A stretch of 64,000 nucleotides of DNA from Moringa oleifera (GCA_021397835.1 JAJFZO010000747.1:2501-66500), one strand, 5' to 3'. Numbered from the stretch's first letter, positions 11,359-24,211 are shown. A program made the numbers and translations. The notes: a model not told the origin generated them from the sequence alone.

Positions 11359-14300
11359 ATGTGGAGAAAATTGTGGCCGGGTGGATTGTTGAGGCAGGGC
11401 ATGCCGGTGGCCGTTGGGAGGAATCCACAGCCTTCGCGGCCTCAGAATCCCCTATTTTTGGTTCGATTGAGCAAGGCGGTTGCTAAATGTTCTTCTCCTC
11501 CTTGTTATCCTCACCCTCTGGCGGCAACATCATTGGGACTGTGGAGGACAGTTGCGTCTACGGCCCATCCTGCTCAAGCCATCGATACCAACACTAATGG
11601 CACGGCAGCCAAAGGTGGAGGAGTGGAGAGCATAACGTATGAGGAAGCCAAGAAACTGATGAGACTAGTGAATGTGGAAGCTCTAAAGATGAAGCTGGGG
11701 AGGGAGGGGAAGGAGGTGATAGGCTACCCTGTATTGTTGGAGGCCTGTGAAAGCATGGGTGTGGCCAGATCTCAGAAGGAGGCCGTTGCTTTTGCTCGCG
11801 TCCTTGATGAGGCCGGAGTCATCCTTCTCTTCCGCGACAAGGTCTACCTTCATCCCGACAAGGTATCTCCTTTTCTGCTCCTCACTTTGGCTTTCATTTC
11901 CTCTCAGATAGAGGACTTTCTTTCTTTTTGTATGTGATACATGTATGAGCTACGGAATTCATGTGTGATCTGCTGCCGCTTTTCTGCTTTCTGCTTCTAC
12001 GTTTTTTTTTTTTTTTCCTTTTCCTGCATCCTTCTTCCTATGATGATTAAGGGAATATATAGATAGATAAATATATCTATAGATAGGTATTCCATTCCTT
12101 TTGGAGCCTTTTGTTCCTTCCGGTCTGGGATTGGCATCTACAAATTTTCTTGGTCATCTCCGGAGGGATACTATTATTATTATTATTTTGGTAAATCCAG
12201 ATGATCAATTGTCTACGTTCCTGGTGCATCTTTTAAACTTTGCTTCAACACTAATTGAAGGAGCAGTGTTCCTTTCTTCTTTTTCTGTGGGAACCCATGA
12301 CATTTTTGCTATCATTTATCAGTTCAGTCTTGCAATGAACTGCTTCTAGGTTATCACTTCGCTTAGAATGGGAACTTTTTTGAATGCAGCGATGCGTTCA
12401 TATTATAAAATCACTTGGATCATCGTTGGGACTTCAGTGCAAGACCCCATAGAGTTGGGTTTGCGGTAGGGAAATCTCCCCATGAACGCTAAATTTTCAC
12501 ATTTGCTGGCAACCAAGTAGTCTCACACACTTCTTTCATCTTAGTTTTACTTGCTGAATAGATGCAGTAAGTCGAGCACAGGTTGTGCCCTCGTCCTTGG
12601 TGCTTGATAAGCCCACCTGATGTTTGAAACAATCTACTTTTGATTGATTCAAAGAAAAAGGAAAAGCTAAAATTTCCTTTTAACAGAGGAGAACTTTTGC
12701 TTGCTCTTTCACTACATATGATCAGCAGAGCATGCATAAATTGTTGGGAATTTGACAACCAGATCCTTAGTTGATGGATCAAATATCAAATCCCTATAAC
12801 CTGAAAGCAACAATAATAAAAGCAAGAAGAAAGTAAACAACCACAGGAACACAAAATTTATAGTGGTTCACCCTCAATTGAGAGTTACATCCACTTTGTA
12901 GCCACTGCAGGAAACCCTTTCACTATGAAAATAGATTACAAGAGAGATAACTGTTTCCCTAGCCCTCACTCTACTGGAATAAAACCCTAGGACTCTTACT
13001 CACTCTTTCTGTTGTGATGTTTACATGGGTAGAAGCCCCCCCTTTATATAGTAGAGCCCAAGGCCTAAAAGATAGATGTGTGAGAATCTTAAGATATCTT
13101 TTTTAATGAGTATATACTCTTTGGATGAGTATATTTCTTTTCAGATAAGCATATATATCCTTTCAGATAAGTATATGTCATCTCAGATAAATATATATCT
13201 TTTCAGATAAATATAAACCCTTTTGTGGATAAGTCTCCACACATACTCAACAATCTCCCACTTGGAGACTAATTCATTATCTCAATTGTTTCTTTCACCT
13301 GCAATGGCCATGACTTCCCAATCAGCAGCTGAGAAGCCCCACTGAAGTTGTACACAACTTCAGTTTCTCAATTGTAACAACCTTGGTTAGCATATCAGCT
13401 GGATTATGACTTCCTTGTATCTTTTCGAGTGACAAGACACCATCTTCCAAAGCTGATCTTATGAAGTGATATCTGACTTGTATATGCTTCGTTCTAGCAT
13501 GATACATAGGGTTCTTTGCCAAGTGAATGGCACTCTGGCTGTCACAATGCAACATACCTTTTTCAAACCTGTGCCCCAGTTCATTTAGGAAAGATAACAA
13601 CCATATCATCTCCTTGCTTGCTTCTGTAAGAGCAACATATTCAGCCTCTGTGGTCGAAAGTGCAACTATCTTTTGTAGTTTAGACATCCAACTGATTGCA
13701 GTACCACCCAATGTATTAACATACCCTGTAGTACTTTTTCTGCTGTCGATGTCACTAGCCATATCAGCATCAACATAACCATGCAAGTCCATATCTGTTT
13801 TTCTGAAGTACAAAGCGAAGTCTGCAGTGCTCTTCAAATACCTGAAGATCCACTTAACTGCTTCCCAGTGTTGCTTTCCTGGATTGCTCATATACCTGCT
13901 AACAACTCCCACTGCATGCGCTATGTCTGGTCTTGTACATACTGTGGCATACATTAGACTCCCAATAGCAGAAGCATAAGGCACCTTGCCCATATATGCA
14001 ATTTCATCATCAGTTGAGGGAGACTGACTCTTGGATAGTCTGAAATGACTAGCCAAAGGTGTACTAACTGGTTTGGCACCATCCATTCTGAATCTAGCAA
14101 GCACTTTGTTGATGTATTTCTCCTGAGATAGCTTGAGAATTCCCTTTTCCCTGGTGATTCTCATCCCAAGGATTTGTTTGGCGGAACCCAAATCCTTCAT
14201 AGCAAACTCCTTTGAAAGCTTACTCTTTAATTTCTCTATCTCATGCAAATTAGCTCCAGCAATTAACATATCATCAACATACAGCAGTAATATAATGTAA

Positions 14301-17300
14301 GAGTTATCATACCTCTTAACATAACAACAATGGTCTGCCTGGCATCTTAAGAAACCATTGTCACCCATAAAGTTATCAAACTTCTTGTACCACTGTCTTG
14401 GAGCTTGTTTTAACTCATACAAACTTTTCATAAGTTTGCATACCATTTTCTCCTTACCTTTGACTTCAAATCCTTGTGGCTGTTTCATGTAAATTTCTTC
14501 CTCCAAGTCACCATGAAGAAAAGCAGTTTTTACATCCATTTGCTGCAGATGCAAATCTTCCTAAGCCACTAACCCAAGCACTATTCTGATTGTAGTCAAC
14601 TTAACCACTGGGGAGAAAATCTCTGTGTAGTCAATACCTTCCTTTTGTTGAAAGCCTTTAACTACTAACCTTGCTTTATACCGCTTGTTGCCATCATGTT
14701 CTTCTTTTATCCGGTAAACCCATTTGTTCTGCAAGGCCCTTTTTCCATGTGGTAGTTCTGCCAACTCCCATGTTTGATTACTCATGAGAGAATTCATCTC
14801 ATCTTTCATGGCTAACTCCCACTTGATTGATTCATCACCCTGCAAAGCTTCATCAAAACTCTCTGGTTCACCCCTATCAGTCAACAAGATGTAGTTCAGA
14901 GATGGTGAAAATCTCTGTGGTGGTCTTACAGTTCTGGAAGATCTTCTCACTTCTGTCACAGGAGTGGTTGGATTTACCTCTGGAGCCATACTTTCCTGAT
15001 TTTGCTCAGCAATGTCATCTTCAACTTCTTCAGTATTCTGTTGCAACTGATTCACTGGAATGTCTCTCAAGTGGATCACTTCAGGCCTTTTTGTCTTAGA
15101 ATCTGTTACTTTTGAACTCTTGCCCAAACTATCCTTGTACAGAACTTGCTCATTGAAGATTACATCCCTGCGCTTAATGATCTTCCTGTTTTGGCTATCC
15201 CAGAAACGATAACCAAACTCATTGTCACCATATCCAATGAAAAAACATTTTTTTGATTTAGGATCAAGTTTGCCTCTAGCAGCAGCATCAATATGGATAT
15301 ATGACAGGCAACCAAATATTCTTAGAAAAGACAGATTTACCTTTTTGCCACTCCAAACCTCCTCAGGTATTCTGCAATCCAAAGGAACTGAAGGGCCCCT
15401 ATTGATTAAATAGGCTGCAGTGTTAACTGCATCTGCCCAAAATGCCTTGGGCAACCCTGCATGCATTCTCATGCTCCTTGCACGCTCATTCAGTGTTCTG
15501 TTCATCCTTTCTGCAACACCATTCTGCTGAGGTGTACCTGGAGTAGTCTTCTCCATCTTGATCCCATTGTCAGCACAAAACTGTTTGAAATCCCCATCAA
15601 TGTATTCTCCACCATTATCAGATCTCAAACACTTAACTTTAAGATTAATTTCATTCTCAACCATGGCTTTCCATTTCTTGAAAGCATCAAATACATCAGA
15701 TTTATTCTTTAGAAAATAAATCCATACCTTTCTGGTTGAGTCATCAATGAAAGTCACATAGTAGCTAGATCCCCCAAGAGACGTCACAGTTGAAGGCCCC
15801 CATACATCTGTATGAACTAACTCTAGTTTTTGCTGCTTCAACTGCTTTCCTGCTTTGGAGAAGCTGACCCTTTTCTGTTTGCCAAGGATGCAGCTTTCAC
15901 ACAACTTGTGCTCTACAGATTTTAAATCCGGCAAATTACCATTTGCCACCATGACCTTCATTCCCTTTTCACTCATATGTCCAAGTCTGCAATGCCATAA
16001 GTCAGAGTTCATACCAGTGTCAACAGCAGCCACTGTATCCTTGCAACTTGAAGTCATATAGAGAGTTCCAGTTTTGCTTCCTTGAGCAACAACCATGGCA
16101 CCTTTGGTAACTTTCCAAGCATTATCATTGAAAGTCACCCTATGCCCTTCACTGTCAAGCTGTCCAACAGAAATTAGATTTCTCATCAACTTTGGCACAT
16201 GTCTCACCTTTTGAATCTTCCAGATATTCCCATTTGGCATCTTCAATTTAACATCACCCATACCAACAATATTCAAAGGTTCTCCATCAGCAAGATAGAC
16301 CTTCCCAAAATTTCCAGCAACATAATTTTCTATTATTTTGCCATATGCAGTGGTATGAAAAGACGCCCCAGAATCTAAAACCCAAGACTCAAGAGGATTA
16401 TCAATAGCCAAGAGTAAAGCATCATCTACCTCATCTGTTACAGCATTTGCAGTGTCATCTTTATGCTCACCTTTTTTCTTCAGTAAGCGACAGTCTTTCT
16501 TCATGTGGCCCTTTTTCTTACAGTTCCAGCATTCCAGATTTCTTCCAGATCTAGATTTGCTTCTTCCATTCCTTGACTTAGATTTGCCCTTATTGCGATC
16601 AGAGTTTCTGTCACTTTCTCTTCCCCTGTTTTCAACATTTAGGGCAGAATTTGCAACTGATATTTCACCTGAATCGATCCTCCGAATCTCTTCTGCAAGA
16701 ACTCGATCACGAACATCATTGAAGTTCAATTTTGAACTCCCAACAGAATTGCTCATCGCTGCTCTCATGGGCTCCCAACTATTTGGCAACGATGCCAATA
16801 GTATCAAGGCACGTACCTCATCATCAAAGTCAATCTCAACAGAAGATAACTGATTAACTATTGTATTAAACTCATTAAGATGAGTTGCCACAGAATTACC
16901 TTCACCCATTTTCAAGTGGAATAGCTTCTTCATGAGAAAAACCTTGTTGTTTGCTGAAGGTTTTTCATACATGTCAGATAGCACCTTCATCAGACTTGCA
17001 GTTGTTTTCTCCTTCGCCACGTTGTGAGCAACGTTCTTTGACAGTGTCAGCCGAATAACTCCCAGCACCTGTCGATCAAGGAGATTCCAATCGCTTTCTG
17101 AAATCTTTTCAGGTTTTTGACCCAAAAGTGGTTCATGCAGCTTTTTCCCATACAGATAATCCTCTATTTGCATTCTCCAGAAGGCATAATCTGTACCATC
17201 GAACTTGATGATCCCATGTGATGAGTTTTCTTCGCTACCCATTGCTTTCAATCTCAAAACCCGAAGCTCTGATACCAGTTGTTGGGAATTTGACAACTAG

Positions 17301-18666
17301 ATCCTTAGTTGATGGATCAAATATCAAATCCCTATAACCTGAAAGCAACAATAATAAAAGCAAGAAGAAAGTAAACAACCACAGGAACACAAAATTTATA
17401 GTGGTTCACCCTCAATTGAGAGTTACATCCACTTTGCAGCCACTGCAGGAAACCCTTTCACTATGAAAATAGATTACAAGAGAGATAACTGTTTCCCTAG
17501 CCCTCACTCTACTGGAATAAAACCCTAGGACTCTTACTCACTCTCTCTGTTGTGATGTTTACATGGGTAAAAGCCCCCCCTTTATATAGTAGAGCCCAAG
17601 GCCCAAAAGATAGATGTGTGAGAATCTTAAGATATCTTTTTTGATGAGTATATACTCTTTGGATGAGTATATTTCTTTTCAGATAAGCATATATATCCTT
17701 TCAGATAAGTATATGCCATCTCAGATAAATATATATCTTTTCAGATAAATATAAACCCTTTTGTGGATAAGTCTCCACACATACTCAACATAAATTTGGC
17801 ATGGTTGCGGGGACTTAGTCGCCTGCCACCATTGCTTCTACCCTGAATTTTAATCTGTTTATCAGACAGTTTTTTCTGTCTGTTTATGATTCAGTCTCAA
17901 GAGTATCTTTTCATCAGAATTTATGCTTGACTTCCATTACAGCCTAGGTGGAGATGTTACTAACAATTCTGGTTCTCATATAGTTTGCATCTAGGCTGTG
18001 GCTCGCCACCAATTCTGAAGTCTATTTCCAGCAGATCAATGTGGCAGACATGTATGTAGAAAGCAGATGCATTCAAAACATGTCCCATACTTAAAAAGTG
18101 TTTAGTCAACACATTCACCGCTATTTACATGCTGGCTTTCATTAACACCGCCAATTATCTCATTCCTAAATTTTGTTCAGTTGGTGGATCTGGTTAGAAG
18201 AGCGGTGCCCCTTGCCCTGACACCTGACGATGACCCTATGAGGGATGAACTGGAGAGGCTGCAGGAAAAGAAGGAAGAAATTGACGTGTTGGCTCATAAG
18301 CAGGTTCGGCGCATCCTCTGGTGTGGGCTTGGATTGGCTGTGGTGCAGGTTGCACTCTTCTTCCGGCTAACATTCTGGGAATTCTCGTGGGATGTAATGG
18401 AACCCATTGCATTTTTCACCACAACTACTGGCATTGTAATAGGCTACGCCTACTTCCTGTTCACTGCAAGAGATCCCACTTATCAAGACCTGATGAAAAG
18501 GCTCTTTCTCTCCAGGCAGAGGAAATTGTTCAAGAAGCACAATTTTGATGTTAACAGATTCAAGGAGTTGCAGCAGAAGTGCAAAACTACTCTAGATGCC
18601 AGTGCATCCATTAAAAACCGTGCAGGGCTAGAATTGGAGCTAGAGGACGCCTTACATAGGGATTGA
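11359..18666 (+). CDS. MCU: Mitochondrial calcium uniporter (MCU family)
   Basis: Two exons, 11359-11862 and 18181-18666, join in phase to 329 aa, a usual length for plant MCU. The protein forms the pore of the inner-membrane Ca2+ channel. Seen: a basic, Ser/Pro-rich N-terminus typical of a mitochondrial presequence; a matrix domain with [17 protein letters not shown] and KVYLHPDK; a coiled-coil segment around residues 187-212; a first membrane helix near 213-231; the selectivity-filter motif WDVMEP at 238-243 with acidic D239 and E242; a second helix near 245-262; then [13 protein letters not shown]. All expected pore residues are present. The 6.3-kb intron would be about 1.3 kb without the antisense Copia element at 12742-17790. 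Plants carry several MCU paralogues, so the exact orthologue is not assigned. Confidence 0.95.
12742..13252 (-). repeat. Copia 3' LTR (left in the window)
   Basis: 511 bp, + strand TGTTGGGAA to ACTCAACA. Short repeats of the type CAGATAAGTATAT lie at 13140-13215. For the minus-strand element this is the downstream LTR. Confidence 0.95.
13253..13264 (-). other. Copia polypurine tract
   Basis: The minus strand reads AAGTGGGAGAT directly before the 3' LTR, the usual plus-strand priming site of Copia elements. Confidence 0.85.
13322..17242 (-). pseudogene. Copia gag-pol polyprotein with one in-frame stop
   Basis: About 1,306 codons in a single frame, read from the ATG at 17242 (MGSEENSS) down to 13322, broken once by TAG at 14563-14561. 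Domains in order: UBN2-type gag; CCHC knuckle [14 protein letters not shown]; protease active site LDSGASFH; zinc-binding HCRLGH segment before integrase; integrase core with HTDVWGP, the SDNGGEY segment and [10 protein letters not shown]; reverse transcriptase with YVDDMLIAG; RNase H and the terminal ADMLTK. The stop falls in reverse transcriptase between LGLVA and EDLHL, where related elements read through with a sense codon, so it is probably a mutation rather than a recoding site. No other break is seen. Confidence 0.92.
17266..17277 (-). other. Copia primer-binding site (initiator Met tRNA)
   Basis: The minus strand reads TGGTATCAGAGC, complementary to the 3' end of plant initiator methionine tRNA. 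It lies two bases inside the 5' LTR. Confidence 0.93.
17280..17790 (-). repeat. Copia 5' LTR (right in the window)
   Basis: 511 bp, the partner of 12742-13252. It contains the element's promoter: the minus strand carries CTATATAAAGGGG at about 17577-17589. Confidence 0.95.
17577..17589 (-). promoter_or_regulatory. TATA box of the Copia 5' LTR
   Basis: Minus-strand CTATATAAAGGGG fits a plant TATA box. Transcription would start roughly 30 bp further left and run antisense to MCU. It is predicted from sequence only; the same motif occurs in the other LTR near 13040. Confidence 0.6.
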
Positions 18667-19601
18667 CACTGGTCTTCCTTTTTCACTCTCTTAAATGTTA
18701 CGGCTCCGTGCCCTCTCCTCATAGAAGAAAGCCATGTACTGTTATTACTGGGATTGTACTCTTTGTTTTATTATTATTATTTTTTAAAAAAAAAATTTCT
18801 TTTTTGTTGGGTAGGTATGACATAAGGATGAGTACGCATATTTCAACTTACTGGAGTTAATCAAAATTGCCAAATTGATGAGTAATTTTTGAGCAATTTC
18901 ATGCTCAGCATTATCAAATAGCTCTTTCTTTGTCTTTCATGTTAAGTCAATCTTTTATTTTGTCAAAGATCCTCTGATTTCCGAGTTTCTTGTTTCTTTC
19001 CTTCTAGAGTTTTTTGGTGCTTCATATCCTTTTGAAATTGAATCCTTTTGCTTTATGCATATGCAAAATGCAAGTGCAGCAAATCAACCTATTCAAAAAC
19101 ACACAAAGTAATTTCTAAAGCAAAGCTGAGTTGTTATGCCCAAACTCGATCTACATCCACCCCAATAACAAAATTCAAATGGCCCAGCTTCAGCCGCGTC
19201 AGACCACAGGGCGTTTAAAATTACAAACAAATGAATATTAATATTACTTTATATATTTTCTTGATTTTTTTTATGTAAAGAATATTTTAAATATGTTTGT
19301 ATTATTATTTGATCAAAGATTTTATTGAAGATGGCAATAGTTAATCAGCATTAATTAATGTATTAGTACTTTTTTTAATGATAAAGATATAAATAATACA
19401 AAGCAAGAAAATGTTAATTGGTAAATAAATAAAAGACAACGCTTGTAGATAATATTCGGGAATCCGGAGACAGATAAGGTTTTGTTGTCTCCTGCCAATT
19501 AGAAGTAACTTCTTCTCGTTCCCTCTGCTGTAGCTCTAAGCTGCTGATATACTTTGCACTGTCGGTACAGAACAAGACGAAAGGAGAAAGGGAGAAAGTG
19601 A
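18667..19601. other. Intergenic region, MCU to Ycf54
   Basis: It holds the MCU 3' UTR (T/A-rich runs at 18766-18802), unassigned AT-rich DNA at 19200-19430, and the Ycf54 promoter and leader. No other gene is seen. Confidence 0.5.
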
Positions 19602-21584
19602 ATGTCAAGTCCAGCGAGTCTTAGTGTGGCAGCCGGTGGTGCGCCAATTGCCACCCATTATGGTTCTGGTGCAGCCAAAGGATTAGCCGTCTCGAGCAGT
19701 AGTAGCAGCAGCAATCGCTCTTTCTCGTTGCCTTTGCCTATGAGTCTGAGTTTGGCTTCTTCTAATTCGTTCTTCTCTTTATCAAAAAGATGTGCTAGTA
19801 AGATCTGCTCATCTTCCTTAAAGACTGCCGTGGCGGCCACTAACTCGAACCAGCTCGGTGCCGACAAGGTTCTTCTTCCCCTTTCTCCTCTCTCCTATCT
19901 AACTCCCATTTCACCTTATCTTCTCATTTTGTGTCTACTGATGCTGTCCAACTACTGACATCTTCTACCACACTTTTTTTTTTTCCCTTCTTTTCCTTAC
20001 ACTTCCTTTGATGCCAAATTTTGCTCCTATAGATAGGCAACTATCAATTTTACTCATATACGCTTCCTCTGATGCCAAATCTTGCTCCTATAGATAGGTA
20101 ACTATCAAATTTACTCATATTTTAGTGAACATATGCATTAGTTTTTATTACATGACTCGCTCTTTTCATTAAGTCGATGATGCTATCAAGAACCTCTCAC
20201 CTCAGATGATGGCGCATATCTGGAGCCTAATGCATACCTTTGGCCTTATTTGCTCTCCTCTGAACTTAATCTAAGGCCATAACCTTCTACCTACCTGTCA
20301 TATTCCATATGAAGAGGAAGGTTGTGCTTCTCGCATCCCCCAAATTCTTTTCCTGCTTAGGCATCATAATCCTCCCTTCCGTATCGTTGCATTACATAGA
20401 TTATCATTTTCCGACAGAGAAACGCTTTCGCCACGGCCACTCTCAACATGCTCGCGACAAAATGCAAGCCTCAATGCATAAAAACAAATCAGCGTCCATA
20501 TATTTCTTAGCACATCAATTTAGCTTTTGATCGGCAGCAGTCTGACTTTATTTCCTTCGTTTTGAAATTCAGGAACAAGCCACAAAGTATTATTTTGTTG
20601 TTGCAAATGCAAAATTCATGCTGGATGAAGAGGAGCACTTCAAGGAGCTCTTGTTCGAGCGGCTCCGTAACTATGGAGAACGCAATAAAGAGCAGGACTT
20701 CTGGCTTATCATTGAGCCCAAGTTCTTGGATAAATTCCCTAACCTTATCCAGAGATTGCGGAGACCTGCTGTTGCTTTGGTTTCAACAAATGGCCCTTGG
20801 ATCACGTGAGAACTAAACCTTATCCTATCTTTCCATCATGAATAATCAATTGCCTACTCTTGTTGTCTTTAACATACAAATTGTTTCATAACATGGCAAT
20901 TCCACGATTCAAATTTTTTTCCCATTCAATATCATAATATGGATCCCCATCTTGGTAATATCTAGAGCTGCTTGTAAGTGTTACTCTAAGTAGAAGCACA
21001 GCTGCGGATAAACTTGGAAAGGTTAAATACAACTGTCTTCTTTTCTCCATTATTTCATGGGAACCAAGCCTACTTACCATTCTGATATGATGAATCATAT
21101 TCGACAATCCCTACCCTGGCAAAATATCCTCTGAATTCACCATGATTGGGATACTTTGAATTCCTTGTTGCATCCATAGAATGAGGTGCATGTAATTGTT
21201 TGTTTTCCCCTTTGCATTAGTTTCATTGGCAACATTCCAGATGTTTTCCTTTAACATCAGACTCTGTTATCATGATGTTTTTGCAAGAGAAAACTGTCAA
21301 ATTTATTGTGATGAAATGCATCTCTATGGCATAATGTATGATCATTATCTTCCTGCATCACATCTGCCCTATTGATGACGTGGTCTGGCAGGTTCATGAA
21401 ATTAAGACTGGACCGAGTTCTTTCAGATAACTATGAAGCTGACAGTCTGGAAGAGGCTTTGGCCTCCAATCCTGCCACTCTAGACTTTGAGAAGCCTGAA
21501 AGATGGTTGGCACCCTACCCAAAGTATGAATTTGGATGGTGGGAACCCTTCTTGCCGACAGTATTGAAAGAGTTGAAAGTCTAA
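19602..21584 (+). CDS. YCF54: Ycf54/LCAA-type subunit of the Mg-protoporphyrin monomethyl ester cyclase
   Basis: Three exons, 19602-19868, 20573-20805 and 21392-21584, splice in phase to 230 aa. Residues 1 to about 88 form a Ser/Ala-rich chloroplast transit peptide with many hydroxylated residues. The Ycf54 domain follows: TKYYFVVANAKFMLDEEEH, NKEQDFWLIIEPKFLD, AVALVSTNGPWIT, FMKLRLDRVL. The plant-type C-terminus has ERWLAPYPKYEFGWWEPFLP. In cyanobacteria and Arabidopsis (LCAA, At5g58250) this protein stabilises or assists the diiron cyclase CHL27/AcsF that makes protochlorophyllide, in plastid membranes. Its loss lowers chlorophyll. The domain looks intact. Intron 1 contains a 61-bp tandem repeat. 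Confidence 0.95.
19999..20120. repeat. 61-bp tandem duplication in Ycf54 intron 1
   Basis: Copies 19999-20059 and 20060-20120 share TTGCTCCTATAGATAGG and differ at a handful of positions. Confidence 0.9.
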
Positions 21585-22406
21585 AATGTTTTCCCCCCTT
21601 TTCCTTTTCCGCATAGTTGTTTTGCATTTTACTTTTGTGTTGTATGGCAAATCATGTTGGTGAGGTTTCTATCCAAATTTGTAAGTTAGTGACAATGGTG
21701 CATGTTCTTTGGTTTGAATGTTAAGGATTCATGAGATGAAATCTAGAACATAGCAATCGAAATTTTGCAGAATAGCCGTTTCTGTGCTTAAATCAAACTG
21801 TCTAACTACCCCAAAAGGATGACAGTGCATTTTTTTGTCAACTTTTTAAAGCTGACTTTAAAGTCTTAATTCTTGGGGTACACATGTGAGACTTGTTGCA
21901 GAACCACATGCATTGACTTGTTCAGTTTGGTTGTGTGCCCAAAATGTCAGTGCTGGTCTCTATTCTCTGCGAAATTCAAAAGGAAAGGAAATGCCATTGG
22001 TGATGCTTCCCCAGGAAAAAATGGTTCCTAGAGTTCTCTGGGACTCAGGCGAATGCCTTTGGTAATGCAGAAAAAGAGGCAGAGGAAATGCAGAGGGCAT
22101 CATGCATTGCTGAGTTAAATGACTGCATTTTTGGGGGAAAAAAAAAGTTTCTAACAAATCATTATCTAATGTAATGAAACAAAAAGAACTTGTTCTCTCT
22201 AAGGAGGCTGGTAACTGGTTTACTTATCTATGTATGTTATTCTTGAATTATGTCTAAAGAAACTTTGATACGACCAGTTTTGGTAGAGAAACAGAGAGGT
22301 GGAGCATGTTGTAGTCTATATGCTTGTGGGTGAAATAAAGTAAAAGAATTGAAAATTTGAAAAAACTGGGATTTAGAGGAGGAACAAGCATGGGCGTATT
22401 GTGTGT
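21585..22406. other. Convergent 3' region between Ycf54 and the reticulon gene
   Basis: Both neighbours end here, so this holds two 3' UTRs facing each other. No further gene, repeat or RNA is recognised. The frame at 21960-22157 looks like chance. Confidence 0.5.
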
Positions 22407-24211
22407 TTATGATTGGTGCTGTTTGTAATCCCTGTGAAAATGGGACATTGGGAGTTTCTGGAGAACCTTTTCGTCCAGCTCAGCGTATTGTTTCCTTAAT
22501 TCAACCCAAGCCTTCTCTGCGAAAGTGTCCACTGTATCCTCATGCCTCTCATATAGCACTGGCACCGTCAGCAATACCACAAGCACTGCAGTCACCAGGT
22601 ACAGCTAAATCAGAACTCATCCTTCTGGGTTTCAAATGAAATAATGCTTATGTTTCCTTCCTTCTCTCTACGAGATTAGCCACCTTTTAATCTACTTGAC
22701 TGACCCAAAGCCTGTAGATATTTGATTTGGCTATAGTAATACTTTCTTTGGCAAAGCTCCTATTCGGTTCTTCCATTTTTATGAAAATCAATGGAGAAGG
22801 CTTCTGTTAACATTATGTGGTTGCAAGGATCAAGTAACTACAAATAGTGTATGTTGAGCATACAAACTGAAGTGCATGCATGTTCAGGGCGTGGTCAGGG
22901 CAAGTAACCCTACAGATGTAGCTTAAATGAATAGCAGATCAACTTATAATTTTAGTGCGTAAGCTCACCCAAGTAAAAGAGGGTTAGAAAATCGAACCAG
23001 CTGCCAACAACGGAGAGAACCCACGCGGCCACAATCACCTGCAAGGTTCGCATAAGGAAGAGTTCATATCTTTCATCCAAGACATCCAAAGCCTAAAAAG
23101 GAAAAAGGAAATATAAACGTACTGAGAGGAACTTCCTCAGATCGTTCCCTGATGCTATATCCCTAAAGGTTCGGAAAGCATAATTAAGTTCATCTCTAAT
23201 GAGAAGAGCAATACTCGCAAGCAGGGAATCAGGCAGTACAACCTTGGGGAATTCTGGCGGGGACCTGAATCAGACGAATTCTCATCAGTGGAATACAATA
23301 ACAAAACCAATATTGGCGCTTGATAAACATTGAATGCAGTAAGAAACTCCTATCCCATCTTACGCGAATGTCCCCGTCACATTTGACCAATTTATCTTCC
23401 AATTGGATACCATGGATAGGCCTAATAGTTCTTAGTAATGCATTCGGGCTGCTTAAAAGTTAGAAAACTCCAATGCCACACCAGTGCATGCAAATAATTT
23501 CTGACAAGGGGAGGCAACCCAAAAAGTAAGTGCAATGAAGGAATACAGGGTTTCAACGGAATGAATCAACAAAACAAACAATTCCAGGAATGAGCATAAG
23601 GGGCAAACAAGCGCAGCTGAGCTAATACCATGAATCACAAAAAGGAAAAAAAAAAAAGAACTTACATGTTCAAGAAAGAGGCCAAATTGGACCACAAGAA
23701 AAATGTTGCCAGTAAGAGAATCAGAGAATGGCAAACGAATGTCAGCAAATGATAACCTATCCATTCAAACAGCAGCCACATGAATGTTGCAGCAGCATAT
23801 ATACATGTTGTTATCTGCTTGTTTCGCCAAAGCATTATGTCAGCAGCTGCAAGAACAAAGGGACGTACAACTGCTCTAAGAATTTTACAATGGACCAGAA
23901 CATGGACTATTATTCATTCTCGGTAACCAGACAACAACAGAGTGACAGCATTATGAGAGTGATGAACAAGAACATAAACAGCAAAACATGCATAATTGCG
24001 TGTATGTAATTGTAAGGAGAATATCACATTTCCCACCACCAAGGACCAAATGGAGAGGCTTCTCACGGCCAAACAAACGATTCTTGCTAACGGGATGAGC
24101 ATAGTAGTATTTATCAATGTCAGAATCAGAGGAGGACGACTCATTTCCATCATCATGTTTCTCAATCTCCTTGGCAAACTCAGAATCAACACCGTCCACT
24201 GGATCCAGCAT
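22407..24211 (-). CDS. RTNLB: Reticulon-like protein (RTNLB family)
   Basis: Five exons on the minus strand: 24211-24028, 23846-23666, 23264-23123, 23038-22969, 22585-22407. They join in phase to 251 aa. The N-terminus is acidic and Ser-rich. The reticulon domain follows: LFGREKPLHLVLGGGK, SADIMLWRNKQ, a first hydrophobic hairpin (FMWLLFEWIGYHLLTFVC), a loop with RDIASGNDLRKFLS, a second hairpin (VIVAAWVLSVVGSWFDFLTL) and the tail VPVLYERHEDTVDTFAEKA. Reticulons insert hairpins into the ER membrane and shape tubules. The exon 1 donor is GTGATA, weak but supported by the perfect protein join GGGK-SADIM. The ATG at 24211 lies 8 bases inside an exon that begins after TTTTGCAG, so a 5' UTR intron or a longer N-terminus is possible. 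Confidence 0.92.

Larger units (their letters stand above)
12742..17790 (-). mobile_element. Full-length Ty1/Copia LTR retrotransposon in the MCU intron
   Basis: A 5,049-bp element flanked by the 5-bp target duplication TAAAT (12737-12741 and 17791-17795). It has two 511-bp LTRs that begin TG and end CA, an initiator-Met tRNA primer site, a polypurine tract, and a gag-pol frame in Copia order (gag, protease, integrase, reverse transcriptase, RNase H). It is transcribed against MCU. By eye the LTRs differ at 7 of 511 positions (1.4%); with a commonly used plant rate of 1.3e-8 per site per year this suggests about half a million years. The gag type and integrase resemble the Tnt1/Tork group. 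One in-frame stop interrupts pol, so the copy may be non-autonomous. Confidence 0.95.

Noticed and set aside
13527..16853. Plus-strand ORFs inside the Copia element
   Set aside because: They are antisense shadows of the gag-pol frame.
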